Assembly (NCBI RefSeq): GCF_001655055.1
Contig: NZ_LXEW01000026.1
Coordinates: 35,243 to 99,242 of the forward strand
Length of the DNA: 64,000 bases
Direction of reading: 5' to 3'
Source: Providencia heimbachae ATCC 35613
Lineage (GTDB): Bacteria > Pseudomonadota > Gammaproteobacteria > Enterobacterales > Enterobacteriaceae
Below, in pieces: positions 27,317-35,404 of the stretch. Both the position numbers and the translations under genes were made by a program. The notes below the pieces were generated by a model. That model had not been told where the DNA came from. It searched no databases and saw nothing but the letters and a program-made list of their open reading frames with translations. The stretch's first letter is position 1. Each line of letters starts with the position of its first letter.

Positions 27317-27750
27317 GCCTTACGTTCCCAATGCAACTTAGTACCAAAGCCTAATTTATTATCGACCATTTTGACTTTCTGCAAGTGAAGCTGCCAAACA
27401 GGCAGTTTCGCTGTCAATGCAATCGGAAATCGCTGGCAATAAAAGTCTCGAGCGGATTGTTCTGCTTCACCTTCCAATACTCTAATATTCCCAATAAACT
27501 GCACCCCTTGGATTTTACTGACATCTTTGGTTTGTGCCGATATGGTTCCTGCAACCTGCGGATTAGCTTGCATCAATTGACCATGTTTGGAATTTGGGTC
27601 TGTCATGAAAGTCAGGCTCATTGCCTGCGCATCAAATGCATAATAACAACTGGCAGGCCAGATATCATTGTCGTGGGATGTGAATAAGGAAAAGACGTGT
27701 TGGCGTGAAAAGTAACGCTGGATATGTTGTAGGGTCTGTTCTGAGGTCAT
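27313..27750 (-). CDS. yhbP: YhbP/UPF0306 family protein (FMN-binding split-barrel fold)
   Basis: A 145-residue relative of E. coli YhbP. The fold is that of pyridoxamine-phosphate-oxidase-like flavin-binding split barrels, with TFMTDPNSKHGQLMQANPQV and the QGVQFIGNIRVLEGE motif recognisable. Biochemical role unknown. ATG 27750 is used (MTSEQTLQHI); the frame extends by a TTG four codons further. It is convergent with nrdG, with interlocked stop codons. Confidence 0.85.
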   Translation of the reverse strand: MTSEQTLQHIQRYFSRQHVFSLFTSHDNDIWPASCYYAFDAQAMSLTFMTDPNSKHGQLMQANPQVAGTISAQTKDVSKIQGVQFIGNIRVLEGEAEQSARDFYCQRFPIALTAKLPVWQLHLQKVKMVDNKLGFGTKLHWERKA

Positions 27751-27770
27751 CGTGAGTTCCAATGTTAAAC

Positions 27771-27823
27771 CGTTCAGAACACGCTCATAAAAATACCTGA
27801 GCGTGTTTAAGCTGTTCTGAACG
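27771..27823. repeat. long dyad in the yhbP 5' region
   Basis: CGTTCAGAAC at 27771-27780 pairs with GTTCTGAACG at 27814-27823, and inside it ACGCTCA pairs with TGAGCGT, so almost the whole 53 bp can form a hairpin or cruciform. It starts 20 bp upstream of the yhbP start codon and has no T run for its minus-strand reading, so it is not an obvious terminator. Confidence 0.65.
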
Positions 27824-27863
27824 TTGGCACTAAATTCTCACTACTATACGCTAAATCATTCGA

Positions 27864-27938
27864 GCTTTTGCTCTAAAAATTAGCCTAAGCTTTTATTCTA
27901 AATATCAGCTTAAGCTTTTACTCTAAATAATTCGAGTT
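27864..27938 (+). repeat. three tandem 25-bp degenerate units
   Basis: Three adjacent units of 25 bp each begin GCTTTT(G/A)(C/T)TCTAAA at 27864, 27889 and 27914. The third is the left terminus of the full palindromic repeat copy at 27921-28041. This looks like local duplication of a repeat end. Confidence 0.65.
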
Positions 27939-28041
27939 GCAGCTAGGCGGTAAGTGAGTAAATCCCTGGGAGCGTAGATAACTACGTTACTAGGGTTTAC
28001 GAACGCGACCAACAACGCTGCGGCTCGAAGTATGACGAGTA
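27921..28041 (+). repeat. full copy of the 120-bp palindromic intergenic repeat
   Basis: Left end CTCTAAATAATTCGAGTTGC and right end GCTGCGGCTCGAAGTATGAC are approximate inverted repeats. The middle holds an AGGCGGTAAGTGAGTAAAT arm mirrored by GGTTTACGAACGCGACC, and a central GTAGATAACTAC palindrome. The layout resembles enterobacterial palindromic repeat families such as ERIC or the Yersinia YPAL elements; exact family not assigned. It abuts the 3' end of the YhcN-like gene. Confidence 0.75.
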
Positions 28042-28043
28042 AA

Positions 28044-28295
28044 TTATTTATAAATTGCGGCAACACCATTCATTTCATTTTCGCCACCAGCAGAGATGAC
28101 ACGGAACGAAGTTGCACCAGCTTCATCAGCTTTTTTGGCTAATTGTGCGGTTAAGTCATTTACACTGACTGCACCCGTTACAGAAACATAGCCAGTTGCA
28201 GGTTGGCTAGAATGTTGAACTTCTTCAGCCGCCATTGAACCAAATGAAACAGCACCTAAAGCTAAAGCAGCAGCAAATAATGTTGATTTTTTCAT
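28044..28295 (-). CDS. YhcN/BhsA-family (DUF1471) periplasmic stress protein
   Basis: An 83-residue secreted protein. The signal peptide MKKSTLFAAALALGAVSFGSMA is followed by a single DUF1471 domain (ATGYVSVTGAVSVNDLTAQLA, then ADEAGATSFRVISAGGENEMNGVAAIYK). Members such as BhsA, McbA and YhcN are small envelope proteins induced by acid, peroxide, copper or biofilm growth. Which paralogue this is cannot be decided. It is divergent from yhbQ; the 299 bp between them is AT-rich promoter DNA with no other gene seen. Confidence 0.88.
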   Translation of the reverse strand: MKKSTLFAAALALGAVSFGSMAAEEVQHSSQPATGYVSVTGAVSVNDLTAQLAKKADEAGATSFRVISAGGENEMNGVAAIYK

Positions 28296-28594
28296 GATAT
28301 GTTCCTTTTGTGAATTTGATTTTTAACAGGGTTTTTTACTCTCTCCCTGTGATATGGATCATATTATGCGCTTTAATCCGGAATGAAAATTAGCTTATTT
28401 TGCTATAGTTATTCAATTTATTTGAATGATAACCTATATTGAGGTTACAAATTTATGACAGCTTAATACCCTTTTTTATTTATAATTTAGTATGTTATAA
28501 ACATTTACTATCAAGAGTATATTCGACTTAAACCCTGATATTTTTCCTTATATATCAGCACAGAATGATAAAATCAGCCCATTAATATAACGCT

Positions 28595-28894
28595 ATGACA
28601 CAAAATAACTGGTATTTATATCTAGTCAGAGAGAAAAATAACGCATTGTATTGTGGGATCACCACCGATGTGCAGCGTCGTTTTACACAGCATAAAGAAG
28701 GAAAAGGGGCTAAAGCATTGAAAGGCAAAGCACCACTCACATTAGCCTTTCAATGTGTAATAGGCTCTCGTTCGGCAGCGTCACAGTTGGAGTATCAAGT
28801 TAAACAATTAAGTAAAAGCAAAAAAGAAAGGCTGGTCATTGACCAGCCTAATAATCTTATTGATTATTTGCAGCGCTATACACTGTCAAAATGA
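28595..28894 (+). CDS. yhbQ: GIY-YIG domain protein YhbQ
   Basis: A 99-residue single-domain GIY-YIG protein. The motif appears as [20 protein letters not shown], with the conserved Arg (VQRRFTQH) and a Glu near QLEYQVKQL (about 71) in the expected catalytic positions. E. coli YhbQ is related to structure-specific nucleases, but its cellular role remains poorly defined. The 3' end overlaps the 3' end of convergent yhbS by 19 bp. Confidence 0.92.
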   Translation: MTQNNWYLYLVREKNNALYCGITTDVQRRFTQHKEGKGAKALKGKAPLTLAFQCVIGSRSAASQLEYQVKQLSKSKKERLVIDQPNNLIDYLQRYTLSK

Positions 28895-29375
28895 GCGGAA
28901 TAAGTCACACTGCCTTTGTGTTCCCCTATTTCACCATTTTCTAACCCACAAAGCATAAAGTGAGCTTGTAAGTCAGGCCATTGGCAATGAACGCCATGAT
29001 TTGATGCGGGCTCAAAACCAAAACGATTGTAATAATGTGCATCGCCCAATACCACGACAGCACCATAACCAAACTCATTTAAGCTATCTAAGCCTTCATA
29101 AACCAATTTTTCGCCAATACCTCTTGGTATGCTTTACTGACTGCAAGCGGCGCTAGGCCAACCCACTGCACATCTTCGCCATTTACATCAACAGGGGTGA
29201 ACCCCACATAACCAATCACTTCACCATCATCGTTAGTCGCAACTACACCAAGGGTGAGCAAACCATCTTCCCGTAAACGCTGAACGAGATCAGCTTCCGC
29301 TTCTGTCGGGAAAGTATCGCGTAACAGTGTGTCGATCCCCATCGCATCTACAGGGATTTCCACTCGGATCAACAT
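28876..29375 (-). pseudogene. yhbS: GNAT acetyltransferase YhbS, frameshifted
   Basis: Together two adjacent minus-strand frames reconstruct one YhbS-like GNAT protein of about 165 residues. The first (29375-29088) carries MLIRVEIPVDAMGIDTLL to LAPLAVSKAYQ, then drifts out of homology; the second (to 28876) resumes with LVYEGLDSLNEFGYGAVVVLGD and runs to the normal C-terminus. The break lies at about 29118-29126, inside the acetyl-CoA-binding Q/R-x-x-G-x-G/A loop, and is explained by loss of one or four bases. It may be a true inactivating mutation or a sequence error. Its start overlaps the ubiT stop by 7 bp. Confidence 0.8.
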
Positions 29376-29893
29376 GATGTTAACACAGGTGATTTATGCT
29401 CTGCGCCCTCATCGTCTTGCACTGTTTTGATAATATCGGCCAGTTGCAATAGTGTGAAACGCAATGGTGACGGCATATTTTCAAGCTCGAAGGCATCCAT
29501 TAAGTTTTTTACATACAAACCTAATTCAGTATCACCCTCAATAACTAATCTACGCTGAAAAAATAAGGTATCAGGGTCTTCTTTACGGGCAGCAATTAAA
29601 ATGAGGTCATTGGCATTACCACAAACGCTGACATCTGCCTCAGCCTGTTTTTTAACCGTTAAATTACCCTCTTGCAGGCTAATAAACCACACTAGGCCTA
29701 AGTCATTTACTTCGACTTTTAGCCATTTACCTTCAAGAAAATCGAGTTCACCTTCTTTTACCGACTCACGAAACTGCCAACTTAATAGCTGTTCAAGTAC
29801 CTGACGCTGTACGGCGAATGGGGTCACTTTTAAGGGTAGCTTCAGTAACGAAGGACCTTTAGTTATCAGTTGAGAACGAATTTTACTTAACAC
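29369..29893 (-). CDS. ubiT: SCP2-domain ubiquinone biosynthesis accessory factor UbiT
   Basis: Lipid-binding SCP2 protein needed, with UbiU and UbiV, for oxygen-independent ubiquinone synthesis in E. coli (formerly YhbT). The 174-residue chain has an N-terminal helical lead (LLKLPLKVTPFAVQRQVLEQLLSW) and the SCP2 core (GKWLKVEVNDLGLVWFISLQ, then DTLFFQRRLVIEGDTELGLYVKNLMD). It is divergent from ubiUV across 480 bp occupied largely by repeats, and upstream of yhbS in one transcript. Confidence 0.95.
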   Translation of the reverse strand: MLSKIRSQLITKGPSLLKLPLKVTPFAVQRQVLEQLLSWQFRESVKEGELDFLEGKWLKVEVNDLGLVWFISLQEGNLTVKKQAEADVSVCGNANDLILIAARKEDPDTLFFQRRLVIEGDTELGLYVKNLMDAFELENMPSPLRFTLLQLADIIKTVQDDEGAEHKSPVLTSC

Positions 29894-29952
29894 AGTACTG
29901 ACTCCCGTATCAATTGACTGTTGTCCATTTTCGCGTAACTACTTGGTTGGAG

Positions 29953-30180
29953 TAGCAGCTCGAATTATTTAGGATAAGATATTGTACACTCAAAATAATT
30001 AAAGTCGCATATCATATACATGTAACAACCATGCAGCTTGAAGTATGAAAAGTATCTACTCAAAATAATTTAAGCTGCGTATAGGCGACAAGTAAAGCTA
30101 TCCCGATGAGCATACATAAGTATGTGCTTCGGGTCGCTGAGCGCAGGCAACAGCTATGCAGCTTAAAGTATGAAGAGTAT
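29953..30180 (+). repeat. cluster of palindromic repeats between ubiT and ubiU
   Basis: Three pieces are visible. GCAGCTCGAATTATTTAGGAT (start about 29955) is a left end in reverse orientation. 29988-30055 is a 68-bp copy with both ends but most of the interior deleted (ACTCAAAATAATTAAAG to GCAGCTTGAAGTATG). 30058-30180 is a full copy with a central CATACATAAGTATG palindrome. 30181-30296 is AT-rich ubiU promoter DNA without other recognised features. Confidence 0.7.
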
Positions 30181-30296
30181 CTTGCCAAAAAATCACACAA
30201 TAGGTTAGATCCTACATCAATTTTTGCGCATATCACCAATCTTTATTTTTAATCTGTCAGTTTGATAACGAATACGGATATCCATTAACAATTTCT

Positions 30297-30310
30297 CTGC
30301 TCTAAATCAA
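30297..30310 (+). promoter_or_regulatory. FNR-like box upstream of ubiU
   Basis: CTGCTCTAAATCAA matches TTGAT-N4-ATCAA at 8 of 10 positions, 62 bp before the ubiU start. ubiUV is under FNR control in E. coli, which makes the site credible but not proven. Confidence 0.4.
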
Positions 30311-30372
30311 AATGCATAACAGTTTCTTTGACTAGTATGTGTGCTGTTAAATTTTATACAGGGATAGGTACA

Positions 30373-31368
30373 ATGGAATTACTCTGTCCGGCAGGTAATC
30401 TACCTGCTTTGAAAGCTGCTGTGGATAATGGTGCCGATGCCGTCTATATTGGGCTGAAAAATGATACCAACGCTCGCCATTTCGCAGGGCTCAATTTTAC
30501 TGAAAAAAAACTGCATGAAGCAGAACGATATATCCATAGCAGAAAACGAAAATTGCATATTGCGATCAATACGTTTGCTCATCCCGATGGCTACCAACGC
30601 TGGCAAAACTCGGTTGATCTTGCTGCCGATCTTGGCGCTGACGCCTTGATCCTAGCGGATATTGCGATGCTAGAATACGCCGCGAATAAATATCCACACA
30701 TTGAAAGGCATATATCCGTACAAGCTTCGGCAACCAATACGGAAGCTATCCGCTTTTATCAACGTAATTTCCAAGTACATCGTATTGTTCTTCCTCGCGT
30801 TTTATCCATTCATCAAGTGAAACAACTGGCTAAAAATAGCCCAGTTCCACTCGAAGTTTTTGCCTTTGGCAGCCTATGTATTATGGCTGAAGGACGTTGC
30901 TACCTCTCCTCTTACCTCACCGGGGAATCACCCAATACGGTAGGCGCTTGTTCACCAGCGAAATTTGTTCGATGGCAACAAACTGAAAATGGCATGGAAT
31001 CACGGCTCAATGACGTATTGATTGATCGCTATGAAAAAAATGAAAATGCCGGTTATCCAACCCTCTGTAAAGGGCGTTATCTCGTTGATGGTCAGAAATA
31101 TCACGTATTAGAGGAACCAACGAGCCTGAATACTATTGAGCTACTTCCTGATTTAATGGCAGCCAACATTGCTTCTGTCAAAATTGAAGGCAGACAGCGT
31201 AGCCCTGCTTATGTTACCGAAGTCACCCGCATATGGCGCCAAGCGATTGATCGCTATAAATCCAATCCTGAGCAATTTGTTGCTGACCCTAAATGGATGA
31301 AAGTACTCGGTAATCTTTCAGAAGGAAGTCAAACCACATTAGGCGCTTATCACCGTAAGTGGCAGTAA
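30373..31368 (+). CDS. ubiU: O2-independent ubiquinone hydroxylation protein UbiU
   Basis: U32 peptidase-family protein that pairs with UbiV in anaerobic hydroxylation of the ubiquinone ring; binds a 4Fe-4S cluster. ATG 30373 (MELLCPAGNLPALKAAVDNG) gives 331 residues, the E. coli length; the frame is open to 30328 without support. The cluster cysteines appear in FGSLCIMAEGRCYLSS, VGACSPAK and TLCKGRY. Start of ubiV follows 14 nt after the stop. Confidence 0.96.
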   Translation: MELLCPAGNLPALKAAVDNGADAVYIGLKNDTNARHFAGLNFTEKKLHEAERYIHSRKRKLHIAINTFAHPDGYQRWQNSVDLAADLGADALILADIAMLEYAANKYPHIERHISVQASATNTEAIRFYQRNFQVHRIVLPRVLSIHQVKQLAKNSPVPLEVFAFGSLCIMAEGRCYLSSYLTGESPNTVGACSPAKFVRWQQTENGMESRLNDVLIDRYEKNENAGYPTLCKGRYLVDGQKYHVLEEPTSLNTIELLPDLMAANIASVKIEGRQRSPAYVTEVTRIWRQAIDRYKSNPEQFVADPKWMKVLGNLSEGSQTTLGAYHRKWQ

Positions 31369-31382
31369 TCGAGGAGAACATC

Positions 31383-32258
31383 ATGCAGTATGCTTTAGGG
31401 TCAGTTCTCTATTACTGGCCAAAACAAACATTAAGCGATTTCTACCAACTCGCCATGCAAAGTGAAGCCGATATTATTTATATTGGTGAAACTGTCTGTA
31501 GTAAGCGTCGTGAGATGAAGCCCAATGATTGGATAGAACTGGCGCGTCAACTAGCAAAAAGTGGAAAGCAGATAGTACTCAGCTCACTGGCTTTATTACA
31601 AGCGCCCTCCGAATTAAAAGAAATCAGTAAGTTAGTCGATAATGGCGAATTCCTCGTTGAAGCCCATGATTTCGGTGTAATAAATATGCTAGCAGAGAAA
31701 AAGCTACCTTTTGTCGCCGGTCATGGTCTGAACTGCTATAACGCACAGACGTTGAAAATTTTACTGCGCGAAGGAATGACCCGCTGGTGTATGCCTGTTG
31801 AGCTTTCTCGTGATTGGCTAGCCAATCTACTCAATCAATGTGATGAATTGGGGATCCGCGGTAAATTTGAAGTCGAGGTGATGAGTTACGGGCATTTACC
31901 CCTAGCCTATTCTGCTCGCTGCTTCACGGCCCGTGCGGAGAATAAACAAAAAGATGAATGTGAAACCTGCTGTATAAACTACCCGCAAGGCCGCGAAGTT
32001 TTATCTCAAGAACAGCAACAAGTCTTTACCCTAAACGGGATACAGACCTTAAGCGGTTACTGCTACAACCTTGGAAATGAATTGGAATCGATGAAAGACT
32101 TGGTTGATATCGTGCGTATTTCCCCTGAAAGTGAAGCATCACTGGATATCATCGCCCAATTTAAAGCCAACGAAACAGGACTGGCACCACTGGTTATCGC
32201 CGATAAAAGCTGTAATGGCTATTGGCGACAAATCCCGGGTCTCAATATGGCACCTTAG
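31383..32258 (+). CDS. ubiV: O2-independent ubiquinone hydroxylation protein UbiV
   Basis: Partner of UbiU; also a U32-family 4Fe-4S protein. ATG 31383 follows GGAGAACATC and gives 291 residues starting MQYALGSVLYYWPKQTL, matching E. coli UbiV. Cluster ligands are in GETVCSKRREM (about 38), ARCFTARAENK (about 180) and the C-x3-C pair DECETCCINYP (about 193-198). Operon with ubiU, ended by a hairpin at 32266. Confidence 0.96.
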   Translation: MQYALGSVLYYWPKQTLSDFYQLAMQSEADIIYIGETVCSKRREMKPNDWIELARQLAKSGKQIVLSSLALLQAPSELKEISKLVDNGEFLVEAHDFGVINMLAEKKLPFVAGHGLNCYNAQTLKILLREGMTRWCMPVELSRDWLANLLNQCDELGIRGKFEVEVMSYGHLPLAYSARCFTARAENKQKDECETCCINYPQGREVLSQEQQQVFTLNGIQTLSGYCYNLGNELESMKDLVDIVRISPESEASLDIIAQFKANETGLAPLVIADKSCNGYWRQIPGLNMAP

Positions 32259-32265
32259 AATAGAG

Positions 32266-32293
32266 AAAGGCTGGATAATATATCTAGCCTTTA
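32266..32293 (+). terminator. ubiUV terminator
   Basis: AAAGGCTGGATA-ATATATCTAGCCTTTA: near-perfect stem directly after the ubiV stop; T run short. Confidence 0.6.
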
Positions 32294-32298
32294 TAGAA

Positions 32299-32350
32299 AG
32301 CCATACTTCAAGTTGTAGGATTGTTGGCTGTACGCATCTTGAGTTACTTT
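32299..32350 (-). repeat. partial palindromic repeat copy (right end, reverse orientation)
   Basis: CATACTTCAAGTTGTAGGAT, then TTGTTGGCTGTACGC, corresponds to the reverse complement of a repeat right half (compare 27990-28038). The other half is not recognisable. Confidence 0.5.
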
Positions 32351-32403
32351 GGAATGATGGGTTAGGATCGAATCGGAGTTCATCACCAACAATAGTGACA
32401 TAC

Positions 32404-32721
32404 TTAACCAAATAGCTCGCTATGCGATCCAATATCAATAAATGTGACTAAATTCGTATTATCCGAGAGCCGATAAACCAGAAGAAAATCACCACCAATA
32501 TGAAGTTCTCTTGCTCCCTTCCACTCACTGCCTTCTAACTCATGATCAAAATATTGTGCAGGAATCGTTTTTTGGGAAAATAAAATCTCCATGATGATTA
32601 CTGCCTCATTCATATCCCTACGACCTGCTTTATTATATCTTTCCCACGACTTTTTAAATGTCGATGTATAAGCAATCTGCCTTGGCTGTTTAGCTCGCTT
32701 ACTGTTTAGTTTTTGCATCAC
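32404..32721 (-). CDS. YafQ-family type II toxin (RelE/ParE superfamily mRNA interferase)
   Basis: A 105-residue toxin whose core (RQIAYTSTFKKSWERYNK to the C-terminal IDIGSHSELFG) aligns by eye with YafQ. YafQ-type residues visible are His in YFDHELEG, His in RELHIGGD, Asp in GGDF and His in GSHSELF. The position of the catalytic Arg of E. coli YafQ appears to be Asp (FIDIGSH). The N-terminus has an extra ~15 basic residues (MQKLNSKRAKQPRQ). It overlaps the antitoxin gene by 23 bp, as is usual in antitoxin-first modules. Confidence 0.88.
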   Translation of the reverse strand: MMQKLNSKRAKQPRQIAYTSTFKKSWERYNKAGRRDMNEAVIIMEILFSQKTIPAQYFDHELEGSEWKGARELHIGGDFLLVYRLSDNTNLVTFIDIGSHSELFG

Positions 32722-32989
32722 TTTTTGTTAGCTCCAACATCATCTCATCAAGGGAAGAATACTGTTGTTCAATGAGTGTCGCTTCCTCTAATGCGCGAGC
32801 TGTTTTTATAGATGGTTGCTTACGTTTAATCTCAAAAGGAATACATTGCTCCTGTACAACCTGTTCTAAGAACAAACGAATAGCAGCACTAATGGTTAAC
32901 CCACAGTCCTGCAAAACACTTGCAGCCTCAGCTTTTAATTGCTTATCAATACGACTACGAACATCGGTAGTTTTTAATAGAGCCGTCAT
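32699..32989 (-). CDS. DinJ/RelB-family antitoxin
   Basis: A 96-residue ribbon-helix-helix antitoxin. ATG 32989 (MTALLKTTDVRSRIDKQLKAEA) is chosen over an in-frame ATG at 33010. The RHH domain covers about 5-50 (VLQDCGLTISAAIRLFLEQVV) and the C-terminal part is a charged toxin-wrapping tail (IEQQYSSLDEMMLELTKSD). The complex probably represses its own promoter at the palindromes just upstream. Confidence 0.9.
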   Translation of the reverse strand: MTALLKTTDVRSRIDKQLKAEAASVLQDCGLTISAAIRLFLEQVVQEQCIPFEIKRKQPSIKTARALEEATLIEQQYSSLDEMMLELTKSDAKTKQ

Positions 32990-33012
32990 AGTATACCTCT
33001 CAAAAGCCAAAT

Positions 33013-33033
33013 TGTAGCTACGATGTAGCTACA
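33013..33033 (-). promoter_or_regulatory. probable autoregulatory operator of the toxin-antitoxin pair
   Basis: Two copies of TGTAGCTAC, each containing the palindrome GTAGCTAC, are repeated 11 bp apart, about 24-44 bp upstream of the antitoxin start. Repeated short palindromes one helical turn apart are the normal form of ribbon-helix-helix operators. Confidence 0.65.
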
Positions 33034-33091
33034 TTAATTAATGAGTATATCACCAATGTATTTTATTGTCATTGACTGGATACGCTGACAA

Positions 33092-34252
33092 TTACTTATG
33101 AACTCTTCTACGCCAGCGATTAAAAACATGGCTCAGATGACGCAATTCCCCGTCTCGCAACATCCCGATAAATACGCCAATTACCGTGTAAATTACCCCT
33201 AATATCAGCATCATCACAATATCCATTAAGATACCGCTAAAGGGTAGTCCCATTTGGTTAATACCCGCCATCGCACTTGTCGCCCATGTTGAAGGCAAAG
33301 CTGAGGCAATCATCCGAACCCAATCTGGCATGGCTTGCAACGGCCAAATCGTGCCTGACATGTAAAATACTGGTGTGGTAATAAACGCAAGCGTCAGATA
33401 AATCATTTCCACGCTACGTAAGCATTCGGTCACTAACTTGCCAAGACCGATAACCGCCAGCAAGAACGGGAAGGTTAACATCCAAATTTGATATAATGGT
33501 GCTTCTTGACGATAACCCAGTATCCATGGCCAAAGCGCAAAAAATACCGTCGATAAAAATAACCAAATCGGAATTAATGCTGATAATGCACCAAGATAGA
33601 CCGCTAGCGGTGGTTTTCCTTTTGGCGTAGAACGAATGGCAATACTCACTCGTACACAGGCAATTAAGAGGGAATGCTGTAACAACATCACCAATAAACC
33701 AGGAAAGACAATCGCTGCAAAGCTCACGCCTGGGTTATACAAAGGCTCTGTTTCGCTACGAATCGGCGTAATAATGATTTTTGCCTGCTCTTTGCTATAG
33801 CCTGCTTTCTCTAATAATTGTGTATTAAAAGTATTCAGTAACGTTTGATAGGCTTTCGATAATTCCTGCTGAATTTGACCACTCGCTAAGCGGTTCGTCG
33901 CATCACCATACACCGGTACGGTAATGTTTTTGCCGCTGAGAAGATGCTGTTCGAAATCCGTTGGAATGATAACAATGGCAAATAAATGCCTTGCTATCAT
34001 ATCTTGTTTTGCTTGTGCTAAATTATCATAACCATGTAGCTGAACTTTTGGTGTTGCATCGAGATCACGAATTAATTCACGGCTTGCCGTGCTGTGATCC
34101 ATATCGATAACTGCAACCGGTAAATCCCATAATACCGGTTTTGCATACACTAAACTCATCACACATAAAGAGACAATCAGCAGCAGCCACATCGGTTTCT
34201 CTAGCATTCCCAAAAGGACTTTGCGAAATGTGGCAAAATACACGCTCATCAA
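33092..34252 (-). CDS. ABC-2 type transporter permease (YhhJ/YbhR-like)
   Basis: A 386-residue inner-membrane protein of the ABC-2 permease family. An N-terminal TM segment (MWLLLIVSLCVMSLVYAKPV) is followed by a large periplasmic domain (about 45-170, beginning DLPVAVIDMDHSTASRELIR) and five C-terminal helices (VSFAAIVFPGLLVMLLQHSL onward). ATGA overlap with the upstream permease gene indicates coupling. The two permeases are similar to each other in layout and in the DLPV(A/S)V(I/V)D box. No ABC ATPase gene lies in the operon or anywhere near it. Probably exports a drug or lipophilic compound with the HlyD protein; substrate unknown. Confidence 0.88.
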   Translation of the reverse strand: MMSVYFATFRKVLLGMLEKPMWLLLIVSLCVMSLVYAKPVLWDLPVAVIDMDHSTASRELIRDLDATPKVQLHGYDNLAQAKQDMIARHLFAIVIIPTDFEQHLLSGKNITVPVYGDATNRLASGQIQQELSKAYQTLLNTFNTQLLEKAGYSKEQAKIIITPIRSETEPLYNPGVSFAAIVFPGLLVMLLQHSLLIACVRVSIAIRSTPKGKPPLAVYLGALSALIPIWLFLSTVFFALWPWILGYRQEAPLYQIWMLTFPFLLAVIGLGKLVTECLRSVEMIYLTLAFITTPVFYMSGTIWPLQAMPDWVRMIASALPSTWATSAMAGINQMGLPFSGILMDIVMMLILGVIYTVIGVFIGMLRDGELRHLSHVFNRWRRRVHK

Positions 34253-35394
34253 GCTACCTCCCCTTGTGTTCCTAACCGTTTAACCAGTCGTTTTCGGATC
34301 AAGAAAGCGGTAACAATTGGATAAATCAGCAAAAATAAGCAAACTTGTACAATTCGTGAAAATGAAATTTCCCGTAAGAAAATATCAAACATGGCATTCA
34401 AGGTGTGAGTAAGTGGCTCAATATTTGAGATAATTTGTGCGGGTAAAATCATCGATAACTCAGGAACCGCCATGCCCGAAAAGGCCAACGCAATACTCAC
34501 TAACATCCCGATAAGGCTATAAGCCATGATAGCGCTGGATGTAAAGCTAAACAGCAGCAAACCAATACTTTGCGCGGCAATCACATAGAAAAAGCCCACC
34601 ATCATCATATAAAGCGGATTACCGACGACTTTGGCATCAAAGATTGTCACTAACGCGGCTAATTCGATGATTAATAAGGTAGTGAAAAATAGGGTATACG
34701 GTGCCATTTTACCGAGCAACGCTGTGGCAAACGGTTTCACACTTTGAAGTGTCGTGCCTCGTGACATGGTATAAATGGTGGCTGTTACCACAAAAAGCTG
34801 CAACATATGAATGGTCGCGGCGAATTGCTGATAATAGATATAACTCCCACTTGGATTAAACAAACTGTCATAAGACAAGGTGACTTGCGCTAAAGGCGGT
34901 AATGAGCGCCCCATTGATTTCGCCATTTCTTGACGATACTTGGCGTTTAGCTCCGCAACTAGGCCACTAAAATCTTGAATGGCATAACTGCCCGACGCAT
35001 AAAATAAGGCATTGTAATACATCCGTAGCTCTGGCTGACGACCCCGTAAGGCATCCTCCTCAAAATTATGAGGAATATAGAGCAATGCGTAGTCTTTTGA
35101 GCTTCCTAAACGTTTTAACGATGTCTCAAGATTATCATCAATTGTTTTAACATCTGCATGAGGCCCTGCATTTAGGTCACGAATAATTTGTCTAGAAGCT
35201 GGGCTATGGTTATTGTCTACCACTGAAACAGGCAGATCCATCAATGTTCCTTCTGAAAAGTTAGCACTAACTAACGTGAATAGCATCAGAGGGAATAACC
35301 AGCTTAACCAATGAAAAACCGGGCTACGGATAGCCATTTTTGTTTCACGGCTAAACGCGTGCTCAAAACCATGCCAAGCGAACTTAAATTTCAT
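34249..35394 (-). CDS. ABC-2 type transporter permease (YhhJ/YbhR-like)
   Basis: Second ABC-2 permease, 381 residues from ATG 35394 (MKFKFAWHGFEHAFSRETKMAI). N-terminal helix WLSWLFPLMLFTLVSANFSE, periplasmic domain (about 50-185, DLPVSVVDNNHSPASRQII), then helices from about 190 onward. It starts 10 nt after the hlyD-like gene and overlaps the next permease by 4 bp. Like its partner it lacks Walker motifs. Confidence 0.88.
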   Translation of the reverse strand: MKFKFAWHGFEHAFSRETKMAIRSPVFHWLSWLFPLMLFTLVSANFSEGTLMDLPVSVVDNNHSPASRQIIRDLNAGPHADVKTIDDNLETSLKRLGSSKDYALLYIPHNFEEDALRGRQPELRMYYNALFYASGSYAIQDFSGLVAELNAKYRQEMAKSMGRSLPPLAQVTLSYDSLFNPSGSYIYYQQFAATIHMLQLFVVTATIYTMSRGTTLQSVKPFATALLGKMAPYTLFFTTLLIIELAALVTIFDAKVVGNPLYMMMVGFFYVIAAQSIGLLLFSFTSSAIMAYSLIGMLVSIALAFSGMAVPELSMILPAQIISNIEPLTHTLNAMFDIFLREISFSRIVQVCLFLLIYPIVTAFLIRKRLVKRLGTQGEVA

Positions 35395-35404
35395 TCCAGC
35401 ACCT

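Noticed and set aside
28876..29106. A separate small 76-residue gene downstream of yhbS
   Set aside because: Its sequence is the C-terminal half of YhbS displaced by a frameshift, and its apparent start is a TTG inside the conserved domain.
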